Source of the DNA: a virus
Virus record (IMG/VR): IMGVR_UViG_3300032298_001075
Location: 1-24,978 of that record
DNA: 24,978 bases
Strand: one strand, 5' to 3'
Part shown: positions 1 through 7,851 of the stretch, in pieces
Layout: each line of letters begins with the position of its first letter
Numbering within the stretch: the first letter of the stretch is position 1
Position numbers and translations under genes: made by a program
The notes under the pieces: generated by a model
The model's input: the letters and a program-made list of their open reading frames with translations, nothing else
The model's database searches: none
What the model was told of the DNA's origin: nothing

Positions 1-879
1 AGAACACCGACAATGACGCCTTCTAATACTCCTACAAGAACTCCTGCAAATACAGGTACCCCTACACAGACACCGACAACGACAACAACATTAACACGTA
101 CACCTACCCCGACTACTACAACAACGCTAACAACGACACCGACACCGACACCAACTGTACCTAGACTAATTGCTAATATAACTATTGGAACTGCATCTAG
201 TAATACATATAATGTTAACTTAAGGACTGTATTTCAGGGTATCTACGGTGCTTCTACAGCTCCTGCTACTGCTATATTTACTGTTGCCGGTAACATTGGA
301 AGTACAAGCTCAGGAGTTGCCGCGTTAGACACGGGTGTATGGCCTACGGGGTCTACTGTTACGCTCATTGTACCAGCGGTATCCGATGCATCTAATTCAC
401 CTGCTAATGGTATGGTAGCTGGCAAAGGTGGCAATGCTGGGGGAACAAACTCAGGTGGTGGAGCTGGTGGACCTGCTATCAATTTAAATTATAATCTAAC
501 TATACAAAATAATGGCATTATTGGCGGCGGCGGCGGTGGCGCAGGTGGGTGTAATTGGCCTTGGTGTGGTGTTGCTGGGCAATGCCCTGGTGGAGGTGGT
601 TCAGGAGCTGGTGGTGCGGGTATTACAGTTGGTACTGCAGGTACAGGCGGCTACGGCGGAGGTGGTAACGGTGGTGCTGGTACTTACAGAACAGGCGGTG
701 CCCAAGGCGCCGCGCGATTGGGAGCTGGTGGAAGCTTAGGAGCTGCAGGCGGAGGGTCTGGTTGTACTGGGTCAAAGACATCAAACTACGGAGGTGGTGC
801 TGCTGGTAAATGTATTAATCTAAATGGCTATGCTGTAACTTGGTCACCTCAAGGTACTATATATGGTGTTATAAGTTAA
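1..879 (+). CDS. Glycine-rich tail-fibre adhesin, gp38-like (5' partial)
   Basis: The reading frame is open to the first base of the window, so the ATG at 13 is probably internal and the gene is cut at its 5' end. The visible N-terminal part (about 50 residues) is a Thr/Pro-rich low-complexity linker of TPT and TTT units. A short beta-rich domain follows. From about residue 135 the chain is dominated by Gly runs separated by short segments (for example NNGIIGGGGGGAGG), and it closes with a small non-Gly end. Gly-rich blocks of this type are known from gp38-type receptor-recognising adhesins of T-even phages, where they form polyglycine II bundles at the fibre tip. The inferred role is host recognition. 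The lysozyme gene starts 24 nt downstream. Assignment to an adhesin rests on composition and context, not on residue-level homology, so the exact family is uncertain. Confidence 0.6.
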   Translation, partial: RTPTMTPSNTPTRTPANTGTPTQTPTTTTTLTRTPTPTTTTTLTTTPTPTPTVPRLIANITIGTASSNTYNVNLRTVFQGIYGASTAPATAIFTVAGNIGSTSSGVAALDTGVWPTGSTVTLIVPAVSDASNSPANGMVAGKGGNAGGTNSGGGAGGPAINLNYNLTIQNNGIIGGGGGGAGGCNWPWCGVAGQCPGGGGSGAGGAGITVGTAGTGGYGGGGNGGAGTYRTGGAQGAARLGAGGSLGAAGGGSGCTGSKTSNYGGGAAGKCINLNGYAVTWSPQGTIYGVIS

Positions 880-903
880 AAGCTTATCCGATTACAAACT
901 CAT

Positions 904-1467
904 ATGAAATTTAATAAAAGAATAAATGAAATCTTAGAGCAGGTAGACTTACCACCGGAACCGCCTGCTATAGTTCAACAACATAAGGATACTATTTTAC
1001 GCTATCAAGAAGTATATAACTATATTAAAGATCATGAAGGTTATTTTAATAAAGTTTATATTGATTCAGTAGGTAAGCCTACTATTGGTATTGGTTTAAA
1101 TTTAATGAGACCAGAAGCAAGAAGCTTTATAAAACAGGTTGGTGCTAATTACGATCGTATTTTAACCGGTCAAGAAATACTAAACGACAAACAAATAAAT
1201 GATCTTTTTAATATGCAGCTGCAAGTTGCTTATAAAGATGTAAAACGTTTTATGCCTAATTTTGATCAACTCCCTAAAAACGTAAAATTGGTTTTAGTAG
1301 ATATGTCTTTTAACCTGGGTGGCCCGAGACTTAGTAAATTTAAAAATACTAAACAATTAATTGCTACAGGAAATTACCAAGGCGCTTCCAAAGAAATTCT
1401 ACATAGCAAGTGGGCCAAGCAAGTAGGAAGACGAGCTGTAAACGGTTCTAAATTACTTTCTTCTTAA
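904..1467 (+). CDS. T4-type lysozyme (endolysin, GH24)
   Basis: This 187-residue protein hydrolyses the beta-1,4 bond between MurNAc and GlcNAc in peptidoglycan. Its catalytic triad is clear: E45 in KDHEG, D54 in YIDSVG and T60 in KPTIGIG. The 9- and 6-residue spacings equal those of T4 lysozyme (E11, D20, T26). The C-terminal half has the expected helical features, including DMSFNLGG and SKWAKQVGRRA. An extra region of about 35 residues precedes the catalytic core and contains a PPEPP stretch. It is not an obvious signal peptide, so export would need a holin. The candidate holin-like protein at 3257-3631 lies nearby. It follows the adhesin gene with a 24-nt gap and no Shine-Dalgarno sequence. 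It could instead act as a tail-associated lysozyme, since the hub protein in this window has no lysozyme domain. Confidence 0.9.
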   Translation: MKFNKRINEILEQVDLPPEPPAIVQQHKDTILRYQEVYNYIKDHEGYFNKVYIDSVGKPTIGIGLNLMRPEARSFIKQVGANYDRILTGQEILNDKQINDLFNMQLQVAYKDVKRFMPNFDQLPKNVKLVLVDMSFNLGGPRLSKFKNTKQLIATGNYQGASKEILHSKWAKQVGRRAVNGSKLLSS

Positions 1468-1650
1468 TTTTCTTTTATTTTTTAATTTAGCTCTTCTACG
1501 AATTTCAGGCAATTCATCAATAACTTTCATTTCTAATCTGTTTGTAAAATCTAGAAACGGGTCACCTGTTGTTTTACCAGCATCGGTCGAACTTATAGTA
1601 TTACGTTTTGTAACATTAAAGTCTTCATAAAAACTCTCAAAGTTTTTCAT
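1453..1650 (-). CDS. Small basic protein of unknown function
   Basis: This 65-residue protein is not recognised. Its C-terminus is strongly basic (RRRAKLKNKRKLRRK) and the N-terminal part is mixed polar. Its ATG overlaps the stop of the S74 tail-fibre gene by 4 nt (ATGA, 1647-1650), so it is probably translated by coupling to the fibre gene and is expressed late. Its 3' end overlaps the end of the convergent lysozyme gene by 15 nt. The coupling supports a real gene. The basic tail suggests nucleic-acid or protein binding, but no function can be assigned. Confidence 0.55.
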   Translation of the reverse strand: MKNFESFYEDFNVTKRNTISSTDAGKTTGDPFLDFTNRLEMKVIDELPEIRRRAKLKNKRKLRRK

Positions 1651-2966
1651 CTCTCTTTAAGAGTTTCAATTTCTTGCTTAAGCTCTTTAATACTCTGTAC
1701 TAGTAAAGGAACAACCTTACTATAATTAACTGCTTTTACACCATCGCCTCTCGTAGTAACAGCTTCTGGAATTACTTGTTCAACTTCATCTGCTATAAAA
1801 CCAATATCATTGCCTTTTAGATACTCATAAGAAGTATCCTGTGTCTTCCAATCAAAATTATAGCCCGTTAAGAATACCACTTTTTCTAAAGCATTAGATA
1901 CAGGCCTCAGATTCGTTTTCAACTTCTTATCAGATGTAGCAAAAGCTATAATATCGCTATCACATGTTATAGTACCCACAGCGCTTAAGGTCGATCTAAA
2001 CCCTGCAGCGTTTCTTGTTAGGAAGCGATTGTTAACAACACAATCACCGTTAAATAACGCAAGAGAATTAAAGTTAGCAGTCAAACCTCTATTAACTGTC
2101 AACGATTGTTGAGCTTCAACATTTTGTGTAAATGACACGGGGGCATAGGTATAGAAAGGACGATAGACATATACACCCGCTTCCGTTACTTCAAGTGATT
2201 CGGCGCTCAAGGTTACGCTTGTAAATGTCCCGTCGCTTGATATTTTAACCCCATTTCCGCCCGTGAAGTTTGCGTACGATAAAACAGAAGTTATGTATAT
2301 ACTTGTTAAGGTACCTGTACTTGTTCTGCCTAATACACTATTAGGGTTAATCTGCAAATCATTTGGTGACTGTGATATATCACTATTGTTCACCTTAACC
2401 GTATTAGGTAACATGAAATTCATCATGGTGTTTGTTACACCGTTTGGCCCGGTTCCTATTTGTAAGTACGAGCCTTCATCTTTCTGTAAGCCGGGTCCAG
2501 CAATAGAAGGGTTTATTTCATAAACACCGACACCGTTTGTTTTGATTTTAACCCTATTTTGTGTATCAAATTCTAAATTATTAGGATTAAGCAATACATT
2601 AAAATCATATCTGACTATATCAGAAGTAAGTGGAGGGAAGTTTGATACGCTAGATAAACTATATAGCACCCGCGTGGATCTATCATATAAAATATCTCCG
2701 ACTTCTGCGCCGCTTAGAGTAAAAATCTGTATAGCTTCATTTGTAAACCCTGTTACCGATCCATCATATAATCGGCCGACAGCACCAAGGTTCCTGCAAC
2801 CAATTGGTATACCTCCTGTTGTAGTACCGTCACCTATATATAATCTTTTTGTATCAAGCGTCCAAGCTGGTTCTCCATTATCAAAAACAACCCCTGTTGT
2901 ATTGGCTGTTCTTCTCGATAGGTCATTACCCCGTCTAACCAATATTTTTGTTACATATTCAGACAT
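1647..2966 (-). CDS. Tail fibre with C-terminal S74 intramolecular chaperone
   Basis: This is a 439-residue virion fibre protein. The N-terminus (residues about 5-55, with ILVRRGNDL, then GEPAWTLDTKRLYIGDGTT) matches the repeat-like attachment segment found at the start of many phage fibres of the Mtd-N/hyaluronidase type. The middle is beta-rich, as in trimeric fibres. The C-terminal 95 residues form a peptidase S74 (endosialidase chaperone) domain: ATSDKKLKTNLRPV, GFIADEVEQVIPEAV, then VNYSKVVPLLVQSIKEL and a short coiled coil. In this family the domain folds the trimer and then cleaves itself off before the Ser of the SD(K/R)xxK motif, here S345. It starts from a late-type promoter at 2977-2983 and is coupled by ATGA to the small gene after it. 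The role in adhesion is inferred. The S74 call is secure. Confidence 0.88.
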   Translation of the reverse strand: MSEYVTKILVRRGNDLSRRTANTTGVVFDNGEPAWTLDTKRLYIGDGTTTGGIPIGCRNLGAVGRLYDGSVTGFTNEAIQIFTLSGAEVGDILYDRSTRVLYSLSSVSNFPPLTSDIVRYDFNVLLNPNNLEFDTQNRVKIKTNGVGVYEINPSIAGPGLQKDEGSYLQIGTGPNGVTNTMMNFMLPNTVKVNNSDISQSPNDLQINPNSVLGRTSTGTLTSIYITSVLSYANFTGGNGVKISSDGTFTSVTLSAESLEVTEAGVYVYRPFYTYAPVSFTQNVEAQQSLTVNRGLTANFNSLALFNGDCVVNNRFLTRNAAGFRSTLSAVGTITCDSDIIAFATSDKKLKTNLRPVSNALEKVVFLTGYNFDWKTQDTSYEYLKGNDIGFIADEVEQVIPEAVTTRGDGVKAVNYSKVVPLLVQSIKELKQEIETLKER

Positions 2967-2976
2967 TTATTTGAAA

Positions 2977-2983
2977 TATTTAT
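2977..2983 (-). promoter_or_regulatory. Late-type promoter box of the S74 fibre gene
   Basis: On the minus strand the sequence reads AATAAATA, ending 10 nt before the fibre start codon. It differs from the T4 late consensus TATAAATA by one base. It lies back to back with the plus-strand box at 3005-3011, making a divergent late promoter pair in the 55-nt intergenic space. The leader here would be longer than at the head genes. Confidence 0.55.
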
Positions 2984-3004
2984 TAAAAGTCCCTTGTAAT
3001 ACAC

Positions 3005-3011
3005 ATAAATA
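3005..3011 (+). promoter_or_regulatory. Late-type promoter box upstream of the 77-residue gene
   Basis: The sequence CATAAATA ends 10 nt before the ATG at 3022, the same distance as for the divergent fibre gene. A weak purine stretch (AGAAGA) lies between the box and the start and could serve as a ribosome binding site. Confidence 0.5.
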
Positions 3012-3021
3012 TTTAGAAGAT

Positions 3022-3255
3022 ATGCCCAAATTATATACAGCTGCTCTTATGGGCAGGAACCGTTTACAAATTTACGATGTAAGGAAAGGTATAAAATCAT
3101 ATACTATAAATTTAGGTAATGTAGACGTCACTATGGGACCTATTATTACAGGAGATAAGCTCACTGTGGTAACTAAAGAAACTTCAGGTAAAACGAGAGG
3201 TAAAGTATATACACTACCGAAAGGTATTTTGTCATATACATTTCCCGTAACATAA
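3022..3255 (+). CDS. Small beta-rich protein of unknown function
   Basis: This 77-residue protein is not recognised. It contains two similar segments, KGIKSYTINLG and KGILSYTFPV, which suggest a beta-structured or duplicated fold. There is no signal peptide or membrane segment. The frame is open much further upstream, but that part lies antisense to the S74 fibre gene. The ATG at 3022 fits the late-type box 10 nt upstream and the AGAAGA purine stretch. The next gene starts 1 nt after the stop codon, so the two are likely co-translated. The late promoter suggests a virion or lysis-phase product. Confidence 0.55.
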   Translation: MPKLYTAALMGRNRLQIYDVRKGIKSYTINLGNVDVTMGPIITGDKLTVVTKETSGKTRGKVYTLPKGILSYTFPVT

Positions 3256-3256
3256 T

Positions 3257-3631
3257 ATGAGTAAGAAGCGACCAAATGTTTCTGTGCATGTAGAAGAGAT
3301 AAATAAACTCAAAACTGACCTTGAAGGTATTTTTAAAACACTTTATAAGGGTAACGGTACCCCGGCGTTAGTAACCCAGGTAGCAAAACTCGAGCAACAA
3401 ATTACAAATTTAGATGAAAAGCTAGAAAGTAAATTTGATCATATTACCGAAGTAGTCACAGAAAAGTTTTCTCATCTAGCTGAAACGATTCAAAATGAAT
3501 TTCACGACAGTAAAAATCAAAAAGAAAAAAAATGGAATTTTAAAACTGCAGTTTTAACGAGTGTAATTTCTTCAATCACTGCTATCATTATTGTAGTACT
3601 GACACACGTTTTAAAAAATATTGGTATTTAA
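3257..3631 (+). CDS. XhlA/holin-like coiled-coil protein with C-terminal membrane segment
   Basis: The protein has 124 residues. Residues about 10-90 are charged and heptad-like (LEQQITNLDEKLESKF and similar), predicting a coiled coil. Residues about 97-119 form one hydrophobic membrane segment, ending in a short tail (LKNIGI). This layout, a cytoplasmic coiled coil with a C-terminal anchor, resembles XhlA-type haemolysin/holin accessory proteins. Its position near the lysozyme gene (904-1467), though separated by the fibre genes, makes a role in lysis plausible. It is the second gene after a late-type promoter, with a 1-nt gap to the gene before it. It could instead be another membrane-tethered phage protein, since no conserved catalytic or holin motif is visible. 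Confidence 0.55.
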   Translation: MSKKRPNVSVHVEEINKLKTDLEGIFKTLYKGNGTPALVTQVAKLEQQITNLDEKLESKFDHITEVVTEKFSHLAETIQNEFHDSKNQKEKKWNFKTAVLTSVISSITAIIIVVLTHVLKNIGI

Positions 3632-3641
3632 AAATAAATTA

Positions 3642-3668
3642 TTGATTTCCTTATTCATGTATTATAAT
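3642..3668 (+). promoter_or_regulatory. Sigma70-like promoter with no leader (TTGATT-15-TATAAT)
   Basis: A perfect TATAAT is at 3663-3668, and a TTGATT lies 15 nt upstream at 3642-3647. Only 7 nt separate TATAAT from the ATG at 3676, so transcription would start at about the A of the ATG. The 15-nt spacer is shorter than the usual 16-18. Confidence 0.5.
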
Positions 3669-3675
3669 CATATAC

Positions 3676-4257
3676 ATGATCGATGTATCACTTGTTGATG
3701 AGGCGTTAAACGTAGAAGAGTTTACTTTTATACCAAAAGATAAATATCCTTTTTGTTTTATCGGGCAACCTATTAGAAATAGATATGACCAAGAGCGGGT
3801 GCAGTACGATAAAAAATTTAATCCAACTAGCATCGTTCATGCGACAGCAAGCACAACACCAGCATTAAAATTCTTTAAAGGTATAGAGGTGTTTTTAAAG
3901 CCAGAGTATATTACACTAATTCAAAAGCTTGAGGCATTAAATCTTAATGTTAAAGATTTTATTTCTTTAAATACGTATGATCAAATCTTAAAAGAATTTA
4001 AAATTTCCTGTAGCGAATGTAGTCTACTTCTTGAAAAGGGTGTTTACCCTATAAATGGTACAGAACTTGAAAAAATTGCTTTCTTAGATAGCGAACAACT
4101 TAATTTAGTTAATTTATACAAATACAATTCTGAACAAGTTCACTTTAGTCAGGCTATAGGTAGTAATAACATTTTTATACTTAGCAATCGTAATATTTAT
4201 AATTTCGATAGCGAAAAAATTATAAAAATGTATAAAGAAAATAATTTTTGTTTTTAA
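3676..4257 (+). CDS. Phage protein of unknown function
   Basis: This is a 193-residue soluble protein that I do not recognise. There is no signal peptide, membrane segment or known catalytic motif. Four Cys residues are visible, including an SCSEC cluster near residue 112. The C-terminus is rich in Asn, Lys and aromatic residues. It starts directly behind a TATAAT box and ends 56 nt before nrdA, so it may belong to an early or middle transcription unit with the nucleotide genes. The start at 3676 is set by the promoter spacing. There is no Shine-Dalgarno sequence. Confidence 0.7.
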   Translation: MIDVSLVDEALNVEEFTFIPKDKYPFCFIGQPIRNRYDQERVQYDKKFNPTSIVHATASTTPALKFFKGIEVFLKPEYITLIQKLEALNLNVKDFISLNTYDQILKEFKISCSECSLLLEKGVYPINGTELEKIAFLDSEQLNLVNLYKYNSEQVHFSQAIGSNNIFILSNRNIYNFDSEKIIKMYKENNFCF

Positions 4258-4305
4258 GTAAAAAAAGTTCTCTCAAACAGTTAGATTTAATAAGTATTTT
4301 TTTAC
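4258..4305 (+). promoter_or_regulatory. Inverted repeat in the nrdA leader
   Basis: GTAAAAAAA at 4258-4266 is a perfect inverted repeat of TTTTTTTAC at 4297-4305, separated by 30 nt and ending 8 nt before the nrdA ATG. It could fold in RNA or bind a regulator. Because the arms are almost all A and T, chance is a real alternative. No NrdR-box-like sequence and no Shine-Dalgarno sequence were seen here. Confidence 0.25.
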
Positions 4306-4313
4306 CCTAAACT

Positions 4314-6569
4314 ATGAGCAATATCTATGTAACTAAGCGGAGCGGAGAAAAAGAAAAATTTAATATAGATAAAATTCACAAGATTATAAACTGGGCCATA
4401 AGCGACATTACTGACGTTCATTTGTCTGACATTGAAATTAATGCAAGATTAAATCTCCAGGATAATATTTCTACAAAAGATATACATCAGGTCTTAATTG
4501 AGTCTTCTGCAAATTTAATTACATTAGAAACACCAAACTATCAATATGTGGCTTGTCGTTTGTTGAATTATCAATTAAGAAAAGACGTATGGGGCGGTAA
4601 ACATGCTCCTCGGTTACTTGATGTAATAAAAGACGGCGTCAAAAATAAAATATATGACCCAACAATTTTTGAAAAATACTCAGACGAAGAAATTAATAAG
4701 ATCGGTGAAATCGTCGATCATGATAGAGATTTTCTATTTACATATGCCGGCTTGAAACAGCTTTGTGACAAATATCTAATAAAAAATCGCGTTACAAATA
4801 TAATCTACGAAACGCCTCAATTTGCTTATATTTTAATAGCATTATATGGCTTTATAAATTATTCAAAAGATACACGCCTAGAGTATGTTAAGCGGTTTTA
4901 TAATGCTATTTCAAAGCATAAGATCAATCTACCAACACCGGTAATGGCGGGTGTAAGGACAAGATCGCGTAAATACGCTAGCTGCTGCTTGATAGGTGTT
5001 GACGATAACAAGGAAAGTATCACGGCATCTGGTACTGCTGTCTCTATTGCAACAGCTAGTCGATGTGGTATTGGTATTGATATTTCAAAAATAAGGGCTA
5101 TCGGATCACCTGTTTCAAATGGTGAAGTTGTACATACCGGTGTGATACCGTTCTTAAAAATTTATGAGGCATCTGTTAAAGCATGGCAACAGAATGGGTT
5201 ACGAGGCGGATCTGCAACAATCAATATTCAGTGGTGGCATTATGAAATTGAAGATATTGTTGTTTTAAAAAATAATGCGGGTACAGATGATAATAGAGTA
5301 CGTAAGCTTGATTATACTGTTGGTATGTCTAAGATTTTTTACGATAGAGTAATAAAAGACGAGCAAATAACTCTATTCAGTCCGCACGATGTACCAGAAT
5401 TATATGAGGCATGGGGCACACCGCAATTTGATAAATTATATAAAGAATATGAGCAAGATAGAAAAATTAAACGAAAGAAAACTATTTCTGCTCGTAAGTT
5501 GTTTTCATTAATTATAAAAGAGAGGGTAGAAACAGGTAGAATATATATTCTCAATGTTGATACCGCTAACGAACATAGCTCATGGTTAGATAGAGTCACT
5601 ATGAGTAATCTTTGCACAGAAGTTATACATCCAACACTACCTCTAAAAGACTTTCATGATCCGGATGCAGAGATAGGAATGTGTATTCTTTCTGCTATTA
5701 ACATGCTTGAAATAAGAGATTGGAAAGATTTAGAAAAGACTTGTAATTTAGCGGTTCGCTTTTTAGAAGAAATTATAGATATACAAGATTATTTTAACAA
5801 GGCTGCAGACAATTTTGCTAAGAAAAGACGTAGCTTAGGTATTGGTATTACTAACTTAGCAGCATTCCTGGCAAAGAATAATGCATCATATTCTTCTAAG
5901 GATGGATTATTGTTATTAGATGAATGGATGGAACATTTTCAGTATTACTTACTAAGTGCCAGTTGCGAACTAGCCCAAGAAAAAGGTAAATGCGAGAAGT
6001 ATGACAGTACTAAATATAGCAAAAATATTTTTCCGTTAGATACGTACAAGAAAAATGTAGATAATATTGTAAAGAGAAAATTATCATTAAATTGGAATGA
6101 GTTAAGGCAAAGAGTTAAAGAACACGGTTTACGTCACTCAACCCTTTCAAGCTGTATGCCTTGTGAATCGAGCTCTGTAATACAGAGTTCGACAAACGGT
6201 GTAGAGCCTGTAAGAAGCTTGGTAACATTCAAAACATCAAAAATGGGTAAACTACCTGTGTTAGTCCCTGGTATCGGTAAATATCACGACAATTACGAGC
6301 TAGCTTATGACATGAAAGACAACACTGGTTTAATAAATATAAATGCTGTTATTCAGAAATACATCGATATGGCAATTTCAACAAACATCTATTATAATTA
6401 TAACCATTATTCAAACCATGTATTGCCCGATAGTAAAGTTATGAAAGAGATTCTATATGCATATAGCATGGGATTAATTAGTCTCTACTATAATAACACG
6501 GACGACGGTGATAAGGATCAAGGATTGGATAAATCAAATGATTGCTCAGGAGGTGCATGTAAATTATGA
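4314..6569 (+). CDS. nrdA: Class Ia ribonucleotide reductase, large (alpha) subunit
   Basis: The enzyme reduces ribonucleoside diphosphates to deoxyribonucleoside diphosphates with its NrdB partner, supplying dNTPs for phage replication. Its 751 residues match the usual length (T4 NrdA is about 754). The N-terminal 90 residues form an ATP-cone allosteric domain (TKRSGEKEKFNIDKI). Active-site residues are visible: C224 in YASCCLIG, N432/C434/E436 in SNLCTEV and C457 in GMCILSAINM. The C-terminal redox tail DCSGGACKL supplies C744 and C749 for re-reduction by thioredoxin or glutaredoxin. All elements needed for activity appear intact. Its TGA overlaps the nrdB ATG in ATGA, so the two subunits are translationally coupled. 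No intron or homing endonuclease interrupts it, unlike nrd genes in some T4 relatives. Confidence 0.97.
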   Translation: MSNIYVTKRSGEKEKFNIDKIHKIINWAISDITDVHLSDIEINARLNLQDNISTKDIHQVLIESSANLITLETPNYQYVACRLLNYQLRKDVWGGKHAPRLLDVIKDGVKNKIYDPTIFEKYSDEEINKIGEIVDHDRDFLFTYAGLKQLCDKYLIKNRVTNIIYETPQFAYILIALYGFINYSKDTRLEYVKRFYNAISKHKINLPTPVMAGVRTRSRKYASCCLIGVDDNKESITASGTAVSIATASRCGIGIDISKIRAIGSPVSNGEVVHTGVIPFLKIYEASVKAWQQNGLRGGSATINIQWWHYEIEDIVVLKNNAGTDDNRVRKLDYTVGMSKIFYDRVIKDEQITLFSPHDVPELYEAWGTPQFDKLYKEYEQDRKIKRKKTISARKLFSLIIKERVETGRIYILNVDTANEHSSWLDRVTMSNLCTEVIHPTLPLKDFHDPDAEIGMCILSAINMLEIRDWKDLEKTCNLAVRFLEEIIDIQDYFNKAADNFAKKRRSLGIGITNLAAFLAKNNASYSSKDGLLLLDEWMEHFQYYLLSASCELAQEKGKCEKYDSTKYSKNIFPLDTYKKNVDNIVKRKLSLNWNELRQRVKEHGLRHSTLSSCMPCESSSVIQSSTNGVEPVRSLVTFKTSKMGKLPVLVPGIGKYHDNYELAYDMKDNTGLININAVIQKYIDMAISTNIYYNYNHYSNHVLPDSKVMKEILYAYSMGLISLYYNNTDDGDKDQGLDKSNDCSGGACKL

Positions 6570-7630
6570 AGTCTGTCTTAAACATTAAAAATATTGACCA
6601 TACAAAGCAACCGCTTTTCTTCGGCGAGGATTTAAACCTACAGCGTTATGATAAATTTAAATACCCTATATTTTTTGAACTCTTTAAAAGACAAGAAGAA
6701 TTTTTCTGGTGGCCCCATGAAATTTCACTACAGAAAGATAGAAATGACTATAAGGAGTTAAAAGGACCTGAGAGATTTGTTTTCGATACAAATCTAAAAT
6801 TTCAGACACTCGGAGACAGTATGCTGTCTCGCTCTATACATTCATTAAAAGACCATGTAACGAATCCCGAATTAGAGATATGTATGAACACCTGGCAGCG
6901 TTTTGAAGGTATTCATAGCTACAGTTATTCATATTTGCTCAATAACGTACACCACGATGCTACAGCTTTTTTTGATAGTATTATGGAGGATAAGGAGATT
7001 GTTGGTCGTGCTGAATTAATACGTGAGAGCTTTGATAAGATCCTAGGTGACGATACAAAAAAAGATATAAGACAAAAGATATTTGATTGTGTACTTGCTA
7101 TTAACTGTATGGAAGGGCTTGTATTTTATGTAAGCTTTGCATGTTCTTTCTACTTCGGTTATCGCGGTAAAATGGAAGGTAACGCTAAGATTATTAAATT
7201 TATTCAAAGAGACGAATCACAGCATTATGCTATTACACAGAATTTATTAAAAATAATGCGCGATGAAGACAAAGAAGGGTTCACTTCTATTGTTAGAAAA
7301 AGCGAAGATAAGATATATGCGTTTTACGAGCAAGCTGCAAAAAATGAAATTGAATGGGCGCAATACTTATTTAGTAAAGGTTCGTTGCTTGGACTTAATG
7401 CGGATGTTTTAGGTGGTTACGCTAAATGGCTTTGTGATACACGCTTAAGATCTTTAGGTTATAAGAAGCTTTTTAATCAAAAAGGTAATCCTATATCAGG
7501 GTGGTTAGATAGTTATCTAGACAGTAGTAAGGTACAGGTAGCACCCCAAGAAACAGAAATCTCTACCTATAAGATAGGTGCTCGCGATACAAGTATTGAT
7601 GATGCAACGTTTGAAGATATTAAACTATGA
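6566..7630 (+). CDS. nrdB: Class Ia ribonucleotide reductase, small (beta) subunit
   Basis: This 354-residue subunit carries the di-iron centre and the tyrosyl radical used by NrdA. Metal ligands align with the E. coli enzyme: D84 in QTLGDSM, E114 and H117 in RFEGIHSYSY, E183 in MEGLVFYVSFACSF, and E217 and H220 in RDESQH. The radical tyrosine is Y121, seven residues after E114, as in E. coli (E115/Y122). This makes it a typical tyrosyl-radical type. The C-terminus (DDATFEDIKL) has the acidic/aromatic character of tails that dock on the alpha subunit. It overlaps nrdA and the following 74-residue gene by 4 nt each (ATGA), forming a tight three-gene unit. Confidence 0.97.
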   Translation: MKSVLNIKNIDHTKQPLFFGEDLNLQRYDKFKYPIFFELFKRQEEFFWWPHEISLQKDRNDYKELKGPERFVFDTNLKFQTLGDSMLSRSIHSLKDHVTNPELEICMNTWQRFEGIHSYSYSYLLNNVHHDATAFFDSIMEDKEIVGRAELIRESFDKILGDDTKKDIRQKIFDCVLAINCMEGLVFYVSFACSFYFGYRGKMEGNAKIIKFIQRDESQHYAITQNLLKIMRDEDKEGFTSIVRKSEDKIYAFYEQAAKNEIEWAQYLFSKGSLLGLNADVLGGYAKWLCDTRLRSLGYKKLFNQKGNPISGWLDSYLDSSKVQVAPQETEISTYKIGARDTSIDDATFEDIKL

Positions 7631-7851
7631 TTACACCTGAAACTCTTAGATCTTTTAACGATGAAGAGATAGGTGTTTTATTATATGTTTTAAGTATAGC
7701 TTTACCGCACATTGAACCGAAATACGATTTTATAAAACTATTTAAAGTTGATGTCTTATTGTATGAACTCGAAAAATTAAAAAATAAACTAGAAGAAGAA
7801 AAGAAAACTTTTATATCAAATCTTCAAAAAAAAGTATACGAAGGCCAATAA
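7627..7851 (+). CDS. Small coiled-coil protein coupled to nrdB
   Basis: This 74-residue protein is not recognised. The N-terminal half is hydrophobic and helical (IGVLLYVLSIALPH). The C-terminal half is a Lys/Glu-rich heptad pattern (LEKLKNKLEEEKK) predicting a coiled coil. Its ATG overlaps the nrdB stop as ATGA, which supports real translation and co-regulation with the reductase. The last codons contain one arm (7834-7842) of an inverted repeat shared with the downstream structured intergenic element. No specific function can be assigned. Confidence 0.6.
   Translation: MITPETLRSFNDEEIGVLLYVLSIALPHIEPKYDFIKLFKVDVLLYELEKLKNKLEEEKKTFISNLQKKVYEGQ

Noticed and set aside
243-739. Antisense and alternate-frame reading frames in the Gly-rich adhesin
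   Set aside because: Repetitive Gly codons lack stops in other frames. The predicted products are low-complexity.
868-886. Possible terminator hairpin after the adhesin gene
   Set aside because: ATAAGTT/AGCTTAT can pair around a 3-nt loop, but the stem is AT-rich with a G-U pair and no T-tract follows.
2542-3255. Long plus-strand reading frame of 237 codons
   Set aside because: Its first two thirds lie antisense to the well-supported S74 fibre gene. Only the part from ATG 3022 is kept, where a promoter-like box and purine stretch precede the start.
4314-7630. Intron or homing endonuclease in nrdA/nrdB
   Set aside because: Both genes are full length and continuous with all active-site residues, so there is no room for an insertion.
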